A DNA stretch of 12,580 nucleotides. Source: a bacterium (GTDB lineage Bacteria; UBA9089; JASEGY01). The notes below the pieces were generated by a model. It saw nothing but the letters and a program-made list of their open reading frames with translations, did no database searches and was not told where the DNA came from. Location: contig JASEGY010000058.1 in the NCBI GenBank assembly GCA_030019105.1, positions 1-12,580 of the forward strand, given 5' to 3'. Of this stretch, positions 6,139 to 12,564 are shown in pieces (the first letter of the stretch is position 1; the number at the start of each line of letters is the position of its first letter). The translations under genes and the position numbers were made by a program.

Positions 6139-6334
6139 CACCACGGAGACACAGAGACACGGAGGAAAATCAGGAAATAAGTCCAAAGGTGTAGATACTC
6201 TTATTTAATAGCACACGGATGACACGGATTTAACGGATTTTCACTGATTTTATCTGTGTTAATCCGTAGTATCCGTGTTATCCGTGTTCTATTCTTCTAA
6301 AATTATTTCTCCGTGCCTCCGTGTCTCCGTGGTG
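6139..6334. repeat. Outer inverted repeat enclosing the 87-bp element (copy B)
   Basis: The left arm, starting CACCACGGAGACACAGAGAC at 6139, and the right arm, ending CTCCGTGTCTCCGTGGTG at 6334, pair over about 30 bases with a few mismatches. They bracket the 87-bp element at 6207-6293. These outer arms are unrelated to those around copy A at 813-994. Confidence 0.85.
6207..6293. repeat. 87-bp palindromic intergenic element, copy B
   Basis: Same length and orientation as the element at 876-962, with about four differences in 87 bases. It carries the same AATAGCACACGGATGACACG left end and the same inverted right end. Its right end lies 116 bases upstream of the Rpn-like fragment. Confidence 0.9.
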
Positions 6335-6409
6335 AATTTCTGTTTGCACAGGTCGAGATATTTCAGCAAGGAATTCTTGCTTAAGTTCTTTCGAGAGGAG
6401 GTGGAACTA

Positions 6410-6718
6410 ATGAGAGAAGCAACTATTTTCCAGGATTGGTTTTTAGAAGCAGAAGAAAAAGGTATGGAAAGAGGTATGGAAAAAGGTATGGAAAGAGGTA
6501 TAGAAAGAGGTATGGAAAGAGGGATGGAAAAAGGGGTGATAGAAACTCTAAAAGAGGGTATCAGGGATGTTCTGGAAGAGCGATTTGGGATAGTCAAGGA
6601 GAGTATTCTGAATGCCGTATACCAAATAAAGAGTGCGCCCTTCCTTCGTACGCTTCTTCGTCAAAGTGCCAGGGTAAAAAGCCTGGAGGAGTTTAGAGAG
6701 TTAATAGCGCAGAGATAG
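6410..6718 (+). CDS. C-terminal fragment of an Rpn/PD-(D/E)XK-type protein
   Basis: A 102-residue product with no recognisable catalytic core. It begins MREATIFQDWFLEAEEKG, continues as six G-M-E-R/K tetrads (residues 18-41) encoded by 12-bp DNA repeats, and ends in a helical segment (VLEERFGIVKESILNAVYQI, then LRTLLRQSARVKSLEEFREL). This layout is the usual C-terminal tail of Rpn-family (COG5464-like) recombination nucleases, whose N-terminal PD-(D/E)XK domain of about 200 residues is absent. GGAGGTG at 6397-6403 gives a usable start at 6410. The open frame continues upstream to 6275 as FSKEFLLKFFREEVEL, which could be the remnant of the lost body, cut by the palindrome at 6139-6334. It is either a decayed gene or a standalone small protein; I favour decay. 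Confidence 0.55.
   Translation: MREATIFQDWFLEAEEKGMERGMEKGMERGIERGMERGMEKGVIETLKEGIRDVLEERFGIVKESILNAVYQIKSAPFLRTLLRQSARVKSLEEFRELIAQR
6461..6532 (+). repeat. 12-bp coding tandem repeat, six units
   Basis: Six units of the form GGTATGGAAAGA/AAA lie in frame in the Rpn-like gene and encode G-M/I-E-R/K tetrads. Slippage would change the length in whole tetrads without breaking the frame. Confidence 0.9.
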
Positions 6719-6771
6719 GGCAGATATTTCAATGGCCCGTTGCTTAGAGCCTATCCCAAAACCGGGGTGAT

Positions 6772-6804
6772 AGAAACCAGGTTTCTTGAAGAAACCTGGT
6801 TTCT
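6772..6804. repeat. 33-bp palindrome, GGTTTCTTGAAGAAACC type
   Basis: Arms AGAAACCAGGTTTCTT and AAGAAACCTGGTTTCT are perfect 16-bp complements around one central G. The core and right half are shared with 5848-5880. It lies 54 bases after the Rpn-like stop codon. Confidence 0.9.
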
Positions 6805-6835
6805 GGTCACGCGGGAGAGGTTTTGGTGGGGCAGC

Positions 6836-6941
6836 GGACAGTTTATACAACCCAAACAACTTCAGGCGGTTGCAACAAAAATATTGATAGCAATATTTTT
6901 GTTGTCACCATTTGATACTCAATAAGTTGTATAAACTGTCC
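6836..6941. repeat. Nested palindrome upstream of the acetate kinase gene
   Basis: Perfect 16-bp outer arms, GGACAGTTTATACAAC at 6836-6851 and GTTGTATAAACTGTCC at 6926-6941, enclose a perfect 14-bp hairpin (CAACAAAAATATTG at 6873-6886, loop ATAG, right arm 6891-6904). The right outer arm ends 18 bases before the acetate kinase start, so it must lie in or near that gene's leader or promoter. Confidence 0.9.
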
Positions 6942-6959
6942 CCTCTCTCCCTCAGAAGA

Positions 6960-8066
6960 ATGATTATCTTAACCGTTAACGCCGGAAGCTCGTCCATCCG
7001 TCTGGCTGCCTTTGTAAAAAAAGGAAGCGGAATGGAGAAGCCGGCCGCCGGCAAATATAAACCTGAAGAAGACTCCCCCTCAATCCTGAAGGCCTTTCTT
7101 CAGGAGCATAAGATTAAGGATGTATCTATTATTGCCCACCGTGTTGTCCATGGCGGCACACAATTCGTTAATTCCTGTCTCATTGATTCGGCTGTTGAGA
7201 GGGAGATCGACCGTCTTTCTCCCCTGGTGCCGTTACATAATCCCTTTGCCTTAAAATGGATACGAACATGCCGGGCGGCATTTGGCGATCAAGTCCCTCA
7301 AGCGGCTGTCTTTGACACGGCCTTTTACTCAACATTACCCGATGTAGCGACAATCTATGCCCTCCCTGGAAACCTGTGCCAACAATACCATATCCGCCGA
7401 TACGGCTTTCACGGGATTGCGCACAGGGCTATGTGGAGGCGCTGGAGCAAACTCCGCCCTGATTTGAAAGACGGCGGCCGGGTCATTTCGCTGCAGCTCG
7501 GCGCGGGCTGCTCAATAAGCGCGGTTCATAATGGAAAGGCTGTGGATACCTCGATGGGGTTCTCTCCCCTTGAAGGGCTGGTGATGGCCACCCGCAGCGG
7601 TGATATTGATCCGGGCGTGATCCTTTATCTTCAGCGCTCATGCGGCTTATCCATAGACAGGATCGAAGAGATGCTCAACCATTCTTCCGGTCTTTTAGGC
7701 GTGTCCGGGATAAGCGGCGACATGCGGGCATTAATGGAGAGCGGCCTCCCCGGGGCGCGACTGGCAGTCGATCTATTCTGCTACCGCGCCAGGAAATATA
7801 TCGGCGCTTACCTGGCTGTTCTTGGGGGCGCTGATGCAATTCTCTTTGGGGGCGGGGTAGGTGAGAATGCGCCTGCCGTGAGAAGGCTTATTCTTAAAAA
7901 TATGCATTGGATAGGAATAACCCTTGACTTTCAAGCCAACAGTGCTATAATCGGAAAAGAAGGCCGGGTCAGCTCACCGGAAAGCAAAATAGATGTATGG
8001 GTTATCCCCGTAGATGAGGCCTCTGTTCTGGCCCGGGAAGCAATTGGGGTAATGAACAAAACTTAA
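6960..8066 (+). CDS. ackA: Acetate kinase (acetate/butyrate kinase family)
   Basis: Cytoplasmic enzyme interconverting acetyl phosphate + ADP and acetate + ATP. The 368-residue product carries the family markers in order: TVNAGSSSIR with N7, AHRVVHGG with R61, PLHNPFAL with H93, FDTAFYSTLP with D119, YGFHGIAH with H151, GAGCSISAV, TRSGDIDP with R212, FGGGVGENA (298-303 region) and PVDEAS with E353, matching the catalytic and substrate residues of characterised acetate kinases. It is about 30 residues shorter than usual, the deficit lying between N7 and R61. I start at the ATG at 6960 because the family N-terminus MIILTVNAGSSS begins there; an in-frame upstream extension crosses a palindrome. 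The ribosome binding site is weak. The phosphoketolase gene follows 341 bases downstream and supplies its acetyl phosphate. Confidence 0.92.
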   Translation: MIILTVNAGSSSIRLAAFVKKGSGMEKPAAGKYKPEEDSPSILKAFLQEHKIKDVSIIAHRVVHGGTQFVNSCLIDSAVEREIDRLSPLVPLHNPFALKWIRTCRAAFGDQVPQAAVFDTAFYSTLPDVATIYALPGNLCQQYHIRRYGFHGIAHRAMWRRWSKLRPDLKDGGRVISLQLGAGCSISAVHNGKAVDTSMGFSPLEGLVMATRSGDIDPGVILYLQRSCGLSIDRIEEMLNHSSGLLGVSGISGDMRALMESGLPGARLAVDLFCYRARKYIGAYLAVLGGADAILFGGGVGENAPAVRRLILKNMHWIGITLDFQANSAIIGKEGRVSSPESKIDVWVIPVDEASVLAREAIGVMNKT

Positions 8067-8068
8067 TC

Positions 8069-8087
8069 CACAGATTACACAGATTTT
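8069..8087. repeat. CACAGATT intergenic repeat word
   Basis: CCACAGATTACACAGATTT follows the acetate kinase stop codon directly and matches the arms at 4063-4081 and 4308-4326. A looser relative, CGCAGATTTTCGCAGATTCA, follows at about 8119-8139. These are short dispersed repeats. Confidence 0.65.
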
Positions 8088-8157
8088 CGAGTTGTGCAAT
8101 CAAGTAATGGTAATGGGACGCAGATTTTCGCAGATTCACAGGATAAATCTTATATCT

Positions 8158-8257
8158 GGTTCCCACGCTCTGCGTGGGAACCCCCATTCAGGACGCTCTG
8201 CGTCATAAATATGTGACACAGAGCGTCACAGTCAGCATCCCCACGCAGAGCGTGGGG
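8158..8257. repeat. Cluster of three ACGCTCTGCGT palindromes
   Basis: Three hairpins follow each other: GGTTCCCACGC-TCT-GCGTGGGAACC (8158-8182), GACGCTCTGCGTC (8192-8204) with its near-complement at 8215-8227, and CCCCACGC-AGA-GCGTGGGG (8239-8257). The first and third are also exact 15-bp inverted copies of each other (CCACGCTCTGCGTGG), so the cluster could fold as one cruciform. It lies between the acetate kinase and phosphoketolase genes. Confidence 0.9.
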
Positions 8258-8286
8258 ACGAGGGGTGCATTTTGCCGGTAATTTTT

Positions 8287-8340
8287 GGTGTCCTTTGTGT
8301 CCCTTGTGTCCCTTGTGTCCTTTATGTCCCTTATGTCCTT
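8287..8340. repeat. 9-bp minisatellite upstream of the phosphoketolase gene
   Basis: Six units of a 9-bp motif (GGTGTCCTT, TGTGTCCCT, TGTGTCCCT, TGTGTCCTT, TATGTCCCT, TATGTCCTT) lie 67 bases upstream of the phosphoketolase start. On the other strand it reads as a Gly-His-Lys repeat, which is a by-product of the DNA repeat. Copy number could vary between strains and alter the leader. Confidence 0.9.
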
Positions 8341-8407
8341 TGCGGCAAATCCGGTTTGGTTGCGGTGGGAAGCCGCGATAGAGATCATAAAAAGGAGGAG
8401 ATGAATA

Positions 8408-10789
8408 ATGACCGAGATACTTTCTAAAGAAGAGCTGGAAGGCATAGACGCCTACTGGCGGGCAGCAAACTATCTTTCTGTCGGACAGATCTATCTCTAT
8501 GACAACCCCCTGCTGAAAGAGCCCCTCAAGCTGGAACACATCAAGCCGAGGCTGCTGGGGCATTGGGGGACTACGCCGGGATTGAATTTCATCTATGTTC
8601 ACCTTAACCGGCTGATCAAGGCTTATGATCTTAACATGATTTATGTCACCGGCCCCGGTCACGGGGGGCCAGGACTGGTCGCAAATGTCTATTTAGAAGG
8701 AACATACAGTGAGGTTTATCCCCATATTTCACAGGATGCCGGGGGAATGAAGAAGCTGTTTAAACAGTTCTCCTTCCCGGGTGGGATTTCCAGCCATGTT
8801 GGCCCTGAAACACCCGGGTCTATCCACGAAGGCGGGGAGCTTGGCTACTCCCTCTTTCATGCCTACGGAGCGGCCTTCGATAATCCCGACCTTATTGTTG
8901 CCTGCGTGGTGGGTGACGGTGAAGCCGAAACAGGACCGTTAGCCACGGCCTGGCATTCGAACAAGTTTCTCAATCCGATCCGCGACGGGGCCGTGCTGCC
9001 CATTCTGCACCTGAACGGCTACAAGATTGCCAATCCGACCGTACTGGCCCGGATAAGCCATGAAGAGCTCGAGAATCTGTTTATCGGATACGGCTACAAG
9101 CCCTATTTTGTTGAAGGCTCTGAGCCTTTCGCCATGCACCGGTTAATGGCTTCAACCCTTGAGACGGTTATCAATGAAATCAGGGCTATCCAGGCGGAGG
9201 CCCGCGCTAACGGCCTGGCCAAACGTCCCCAATGGCCGGTGATTATCCTGCGGACCCCCAAGGGCTGGACAGGGCCGAAAGAGGTTGATGGATTGAAAAC
9301 AGAAGGTTCCTGGCGGTCACACCAGGTTCCCTTTGCGGACATGGCCGGGAATCCTGATCATATAACATTGCTCGAAGAATGGATGAAGAGTTATAAGCCC
9401 GAAAAGCTCTTTGATGAAAGCGGGAAGTTAATTCCGGAGCTGGCCGAACTCGCCCCTAAAGGTGAACGCCGGATGGGGGCGAATCCCCATGCGAACGGGG
9501 GTGTTCTGCTAAAAAATCTGAAGATGCCCGACTTCAGGGACTACGCTGTTGAAGTCCCGTTCCCCGGCCAGGTCTTTTGTGAAGCCAGCCGTGTGCTGGG
9601 ATATTTTTTACGGGATGTGATGAAGCTGAATATGGAGAGGCGGAATTTCAGGGTATTCGGACCGGATGAAACGGCCTCCAACCGCCTCGGCGCCCTGTTT
9701 GAGGTCACCGACCGGGCATGGATGGCCGGGACACTTCCTGAAGACGATCATCTTTCTCCTGATGGCCGGGTCATGGAAATCCTCAGTGAGCATACCTGCC
9801 AGGGCTGGCTGGAAGGATACCTCCTCACCGGCCGGCACGGGTTATTCTCCTCCTATGAGGCCTTTATCCACATTGTTGGCTCGATGTTTAACCAGCACGC
9901 CAAATGGCTTAAAGTAGCCAAAGAGATTCCCTGGCGCCGGCCCGTGGCCTCTCTCAACTACTTCCTGGCCTCCCATGTCTGGCGGCAGGATCACAACGGC
10001 TTCAGCCACCAGGATCCCGGCTTTATCGACCATGTCGTCAACAAGAAGGCCGGTATTATCCGGGTCTATCTGCCGCCTGATGCCAACACCCTCCTCTTTG
10101 TGGGCGATAAAGTCTTGCGAAGCCGCGACTCGATCAATGTTATCGTCGCCGGGAAACATCCGCAGCAGCAGTGGTTAGACATGGATGCGGCCATCAAGCA
10201 CTGCACCGCCGGCATCGGTATCTGGGAATGGGCGAGCAATGACAGAGGCACCGAGCCTGATGTCGTCATGGCCTGCGCCGGTGATGTCCCCACCCTGGAA
10301 ATCCTGGCTGCCGTTGACCTGCTGCGCCGGCAGGTGCCAATGCTTCGGATCCGGGTAATCAATGTGGTTGACCTGATGACGCTTCAGCCAAAGGAAGAGC
10401 ATCCCCACGGGCTGCCGGATAAAGATTTTGATACTCTTTTCACCACTGACAAGCCGATTATCTTTGCTTACCACGGCTATCCCTGGCTGATCCATCGCCT
10501 GACCTACCGCCGGACAAATCACAAGAATCTTCATGTGCGGGGATACAAGGAAGAGGGGACAACTTCAACGCCTTTTGATATGGCTGTCCGCAATGATCTT
10601 GACCGGTTCCATTTGGTGGCGGATGTCATTGACCGGGTGCCCAAGCTTGGATATATGGCGGCTTATGCCAAACAGTTTATCCGGGATAAACTCATTGAGC
10701 ACAAGGAGTATATCGCCAGGTACGGCCAGGATATGCCGGAGATCCGTGATTGGACATGGAAGCAGCAGGATTCATCTGAGACAGGGTAG
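8408..10789 (+). CDS. xfp: Xylulose-5-phosphate/fructose-6-phosphate phosphoketolase
   Basis: A thiamine-diphosphate enzyme of 793 residues, the normal family length. It cleaves xylulose 5-phosphate (and usually fructose 6-phosphate) with phosphate to acetyl phosphate plus glyceraldehyde 3-phosphate (or erythrose 4-phosphate). Visible signatures: [13 protein letters not shown] (H52), GPGHGGPG (82-89), the cofactor motif GDGEAETGP (169-177) through HLNGYKI (201-207), [10 protein letters not shown] (417-426), [13 protein letters not shown] with E469 in the expected glutamate position, and [14 protein letters not shown] (525-538). The ATG at 8408 has AAAGGAGGAG 7 bases upstream. Its GC content is higher than that of the envelope genes. 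The acetate kinase gene upstream completes a shunt giving acetate and ATP. The last 36 codons, stop codon and following bases recur at 11708-11827, beyond the BRO-N gene. Confidence 0.97.
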   Translation: MTEILSKEELEGIDAYWRAANYLSVGQIYLYDNPLLKEPLKLEHIKPRLLGHWGTTPGLNFIYVHLNRLIKAYDLNMIYVTGPGHGGPGLVANVYLEGTYSEVYPHISQDAGGMKKLFKQFSFPGGISSHVGPETPGSIHEGGELGYSLFHAYGAAFDNPDLIVACVVGDGEAETGPLATAWHSNKFLNPIRDGAVLPILHLNGYKIANPTVLARISHEELENLFIGYGYKPYFVEGSEPFAMHRLMASTLETVINEIRAIQAEARANGLAKRPQWPVIILRTPKGWTGPKEVDGLKTEGSWRSHQVPFADMAGNPDHITLLEEWMKSYKPEKLFDESGKLIPELAELAPKGERRMGANPHANGGVLLKNLKMPDFRDYAVEVPFPGQVFCEASRVLGYFLRDVMKLNMERRNFRVFGPDETASNRLGALFEVTDRAWMAGTLPEDDHLSPDGRVMEILSEHTCQGWLEGYLLTGRHGLFSSYEAFIHIVGSMFNQHAKWLKVAKEIPWRRPVASLNYFLASHVWRQDHNGFSHQDPGFIDHVVNKKAGIIRVYLPPDANTLLFVGDKVLRSRDSINVIVAGKHPQQQWLDMDAAIKHCTAGIGIWEWASNDRGTEPDVVMACAGDVPTLEILAAVDLLRRQVPMLRIRVINVVDLMTLQPKEEHPHGLPDKDFDTLFTTDKPIIFAYHGYPWLIHRLTYRRTNHKNLHVRGYKEEGTTSTPFDMAVRNDLDRFHLVADVIDRVPKLGYMAAYAKQFIRDKLIEHKEYIARYGQDMPEIRDWTWKQQDSSETG

Positions 10790-10801
10790 TGTCAAATAAA
10801 A
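10682..10801 (+). repeat. Direct repeat left copy: 3' end of xfp
   Basis: This 120-bp segment includes the last 36 codons of xfp, its stop codon and 12 bases beyond. It aligns without gaps to 11708-11827 with about ten substitutions. The last 33 bases (10769-10801, beginning GATTCATCTGAGACAGGG) are identical in both copies, and similarity ends abruptly after them. The identical core resembles an attachment-site duplication at a gene 3' end. Confidence 0.9.
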
Positions 10802-10878
10802 TTGGTTGACCATTTGCCGGTTGCCAAAATCCGGGATGGTTCAAAAGTTGTCCGAAAAGATAAATTGGAGGCGCTGCT

Positions 10879-11706
10879 ATGGATAATAAAATTGCAATAT
10901 TTAAAGGCAAAAAGATCAGGAGAATCATTTATGCTAATGAATGGTGGTTTTCGGTGGTTGATGTAATTGAAGCTCTTACCGATAGCATTAATCCTCGCGA
11001 TTATTGGTATAAAATGAAGACTAGGGTCAAAGAAGAAGACGGATTTGAACTGTCGACAATTTGTCGACAGTTGAAACTTGAAGCTCCGGACGGAAAAATG
11101 CGTGAAACTGATTGCGCCAATACAGAGGGGATTTTCCGCATTATTCAATCAATTCCTTCGCCAAAAGCAGAGCCTTTCAAGCGCTGGCTGGCAAAAGTCG
11201 GCTATGAAAGAGTGCAGGAAATAGAGAATCCTGAATTGGCAACTAACCGGACAAGAATGCTTTATAAACTCAAAGGTTATTCCGATGATTGGATTGAAAA
11301 AAGAATGCGGGGGATTGCTATTCGTGAAGAGTTGACTGATGAGTGGCAGCAAAGAGGGGCAAAAGAACAAAGGGACTATGAGATTTTAACCGCGGAAATC
11401 TCTAAAGCCAGTTTTGGCATCACGCCAAGCGAGTATAAAAAATTGAAGGGGTTGGAAAGACAAAACTTGCGGGATCACATGAACGACCTGGAATTAATTT
11501 TTACTATGTTGGGAGAACGGGCAACAACTGAAATTCACAGAACAGAAGATTCAAAGGGCGTAGCCAAACTACAAAAAGACGCAAAAGCCGGTGGAGATAT
11601 TGCCGGAGGCGCCAGAAGGCAACTCGAAAAAAGATTGAAAAAATCAATTGTCTCCGATGAAAATTATTTAGAGAACCCAGAAAGCCAAAAGCGGTTAAAA
11701 GGATAA
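10879..11706 (+). CDS. BRO-N domain antirepressor-like protein
   Basis: A 275-residue product. Residues about 1-110 match the BRO-N domain, a DNA-binding domain common in phage antirepressors and viral BRO proteins: FKGKKIRRIIYANEWWFSVV, DVIEALTDSINPRDYW, LSTICRQLKLEAPDGK, RETDCANTEGIFRIIQSIP and PFKRWLAKVGYERVQEIENP. Residues 115-275 are charged and helical (YSDDWIEKRMRGIAIREEL, ITPSEYKKLKGLERQNLRDH, then a GGDIAGGARRQLEK tail), as in bacterial antirepressor or DinD-like relatives. The ATG follows GGAGG (10867-10871) by 7 bases. The gene lies between two copies of the xfp 3' end and has lower GC than xfp, consistent with acquisition as a cassette. A palindrome at 11048-11072 falls in its BRO-N coding region. 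The target is unknown; no other phage gene is present. Confidence 0.85.
   Translation: MDNKIAIFKGKKIRRIIYANEWWFSVVDVIEALTDSINPRDYWYKMKTRVKEEDGFELSTICRQLKLEAPDGKMRETDCANTEGIFRIIQSIPSPKAEPFKRWLAKVGYERVQEIENPELATNRTRMLYKLKGYSDDWIEKRMRGIAIREELTDEWQQRGAKEQRDYEILTAEISKASFGITPSEYKKLKGLERQNLRDHMNDLELIFTMLGERATTEIHRTEDSKGVAKLQKDAKAGGDIAGGARRQLEKRLKKSIVSDENYLENPESQKRLKG
11048..11072. promoter_or_regulatory. Perfect 25-bp palindrome inside the BRO-N gene
   Basis: Arms AACTGTCGACAA and TTGTCGACAGTT are perfect 12-bp complements around one T, and each arm contains the self-complementary octamer TGTCGACA. It encodes the LSTICRQL stretch of the BRO-N domain. It could be an operator bound by the protein itself, or a result of codon choice on a conserved motif. 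The regulatory role is inferred. Confidence 0.4.
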
Positions 11707-11707
11707 T

Positions 11708-11827
11708 CGGGATAAGCTTATCGAGTACAAGGAGTATATCGTCAGGCACGGCCAGGATATGCCGGAGATTCGTGATTGGACATGGAAACGGCCGGATTCA
11801 TCTGAGACAGGGTAGTGTCAAATAAAA
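11708..11827 (+). pseudogene. Duplicated 3' end of xfp (right copy)
   Basis: The xfp frame is preserved: it reads RDKLIEYKEYIVRHGQDMPE, then IRDWTWKRPDSSETG and a stop. Compared with the intact gene there are five amino-acid changes in 35 and five silent changes. No start codon or upstream phosphoketolase body exists here, so it is not a functional gene. It is either the displaced original end of xfp after cassette insertion or the last piece of a second, diverged xfp. The 33-bp identical core is at 11795-11827. Confidence 0.85.
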
Positions 11828-11849
11828 GATGCTGGAGGTGATTAACAAG

Positions 11850-12068
11850 ATGTTAAGATTGCCAAAGAGATTTTGGGAAGATAAAGAATGGGCATTTACC
11901 CATTACTCAGAACTGGTGAAGAAACATCCTAATATGTGGATTGCTGTGCTAAATAAGAGCATAATAGGTGTCTCTTCTGATTTAGGAAAGGTAGAAGAGA
12001 TTAAGGTGAAGACAGGAAAGAGGCATATTCCTGTTATTTTTCTGGAGGATGGCTCTCATGTCTATTAA
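11850..12068 (+). CDS. Small DUF5678-like protein
   Basis: A 72-residue protein without signal peptide or membrane segment. The core EWAFTHYSELVKKHPNMWIA, then VLNKSIIGVSSDLGKVEEI and IPVIFLEDGSHVY, fits DUF5678-type small proteins, which typically read as a short helix, W-hA, a hairpin and a helix, then hP-hhhhh. I chose the ATG at 11850 because GGAGGTGA (11834-11841) lies 8 bases upstream, while the ATG at 11829 has no ribosome binding site. The gene overlaps the start of the protease-like gene by 11 bases, so the two are probably translated together. Function is unknown; the size and pairing would suit a substrate, regulator or antitoxin-like partner (speculative). Confidence 0.7.
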   Translation: MLRLPKRFWEDKEWAFTHYSELVKKHPNMWIAVLNKSIIGVSSDLGKVEEIKVKTGKRHIPVIFLEDGSHVY

Positions 12069-12501
12069 GCGGATTAGTCTCCATTTCCGGAAGTTCGATA
12101 ATCCTGATTTGGTAGACCTTGATATGGGAATCATTCGGCCATTTTGTGAGGTTGCCTTTGTTTCTAAGGAAGGTTATACTGACTCGTATTCAGCAATCTT
12201 AGATACAGGAGCTCCGGTTTCTGTAATACCTTATCAGATATGGTCAATGGTAGAAGTTAATGAGATAAGAGACTACGCTATAAGAGGTGTAGTCCCAAAG
12301 CGTGAATGTTCCCTTCCTGTTACTATTGGAGAGATCTCTTGTATTCTCCTTGATAAGGAACAGAGTACAAAGAGGATAAAGGTTAAATCTTATCTGGCTC
12401 ATTCCAATGAAGTCCCTTTGATAATAGGATTCAAAGACCTTCTGGATAGATTTGGTCTTTATCTTGATTTTAAAAAGAATCTTGCCTATCTTGAATATTA
12501 G
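12058..12501 (+). CDS. Retropepsin-like aspartic protease domain protein
   Basis: A 147-residue cytoplasmic protein with one retroviral-type aspartic protease fold: the catalytic motif SAILDTGAPVSVIP (D49-T50-G51) and the matching C-terminal strand and helix PLIIGFKDLLDRFGLYLDF (120-138). With a single DTG it would need to dimerise to be active, as retropepsins do. The ATG at 12058 has GGAGG (12044-12048) 9 bases upstream; the ATG at 12049 abuts that site and is unlikely. Its start lies inside the preceding DUF5678-like gene, whose 3' end supplies the ribosome binding site, implying translational coupling. No signal peptide or membrane anchor is seen. The substrate is unknown, and whether it is a protease or a binding module is not decided by sequence. 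Confidence 0.85.
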   Translation: MSIKRISLHFRKFDNPDLVDLDMGIIRPFCEVAFVSKEGYTDSYSAILDTGAPVSVIPYQIWSMVEVNEIRDYAIRGVVPKRECSLPVTIGEISCILLDKEQSTKRIKVKSYLAHSNEVPLIIGFKDLLDRFGLYLDFKKNLAYLEY

Positions 12502-12525
12502 GAGAATAAGAAGACGGTTTGGTGT

Positions 12526-12564
12526 TCACCCGTTAGTACTTTGATTTAGAAAAAAGCAACTAAT
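12526..12564. repeat. 39-bp repeat shared with 814-852
   Basis: TCACCCGTTAGTACTTTGAT onward matches 814-852 at 37 of 39 positions in direct orientation, 25 bases after the protease-like stop codon. At the left site this sequence is the outer arm of a nested palindrome, so another such element may continue past the window end. Confidence 0.85.

Noticed and set aside
6289..6597. Minus-strand frame with SIPLSIPLSIP repeats
   Set aside because: It is the reverse reading of the 12-bp repeat in the Rpn-like fragment, with no independent support.
8287..8340. CRISPR-like array
   Set aside because: Units are only 9 bp and contiguous, with no spacers and no cas genes in the window.
8150..8662. Minus-strand frame with Gly-His-Lys repeats
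   Set aside because: The repeats come from the 9-bp minisatellite, and the frame overlaps the well-supported phosphoketolase gene.
10787..10801. GTAGTGTCAAATAAAA as an insertion-sequence terminal repeat
   Set aside because: It occurs twice in direct, not inverted, orientation, there is no transposase between the copies, and it is better explained as part of the duplicated xfp 3' end.
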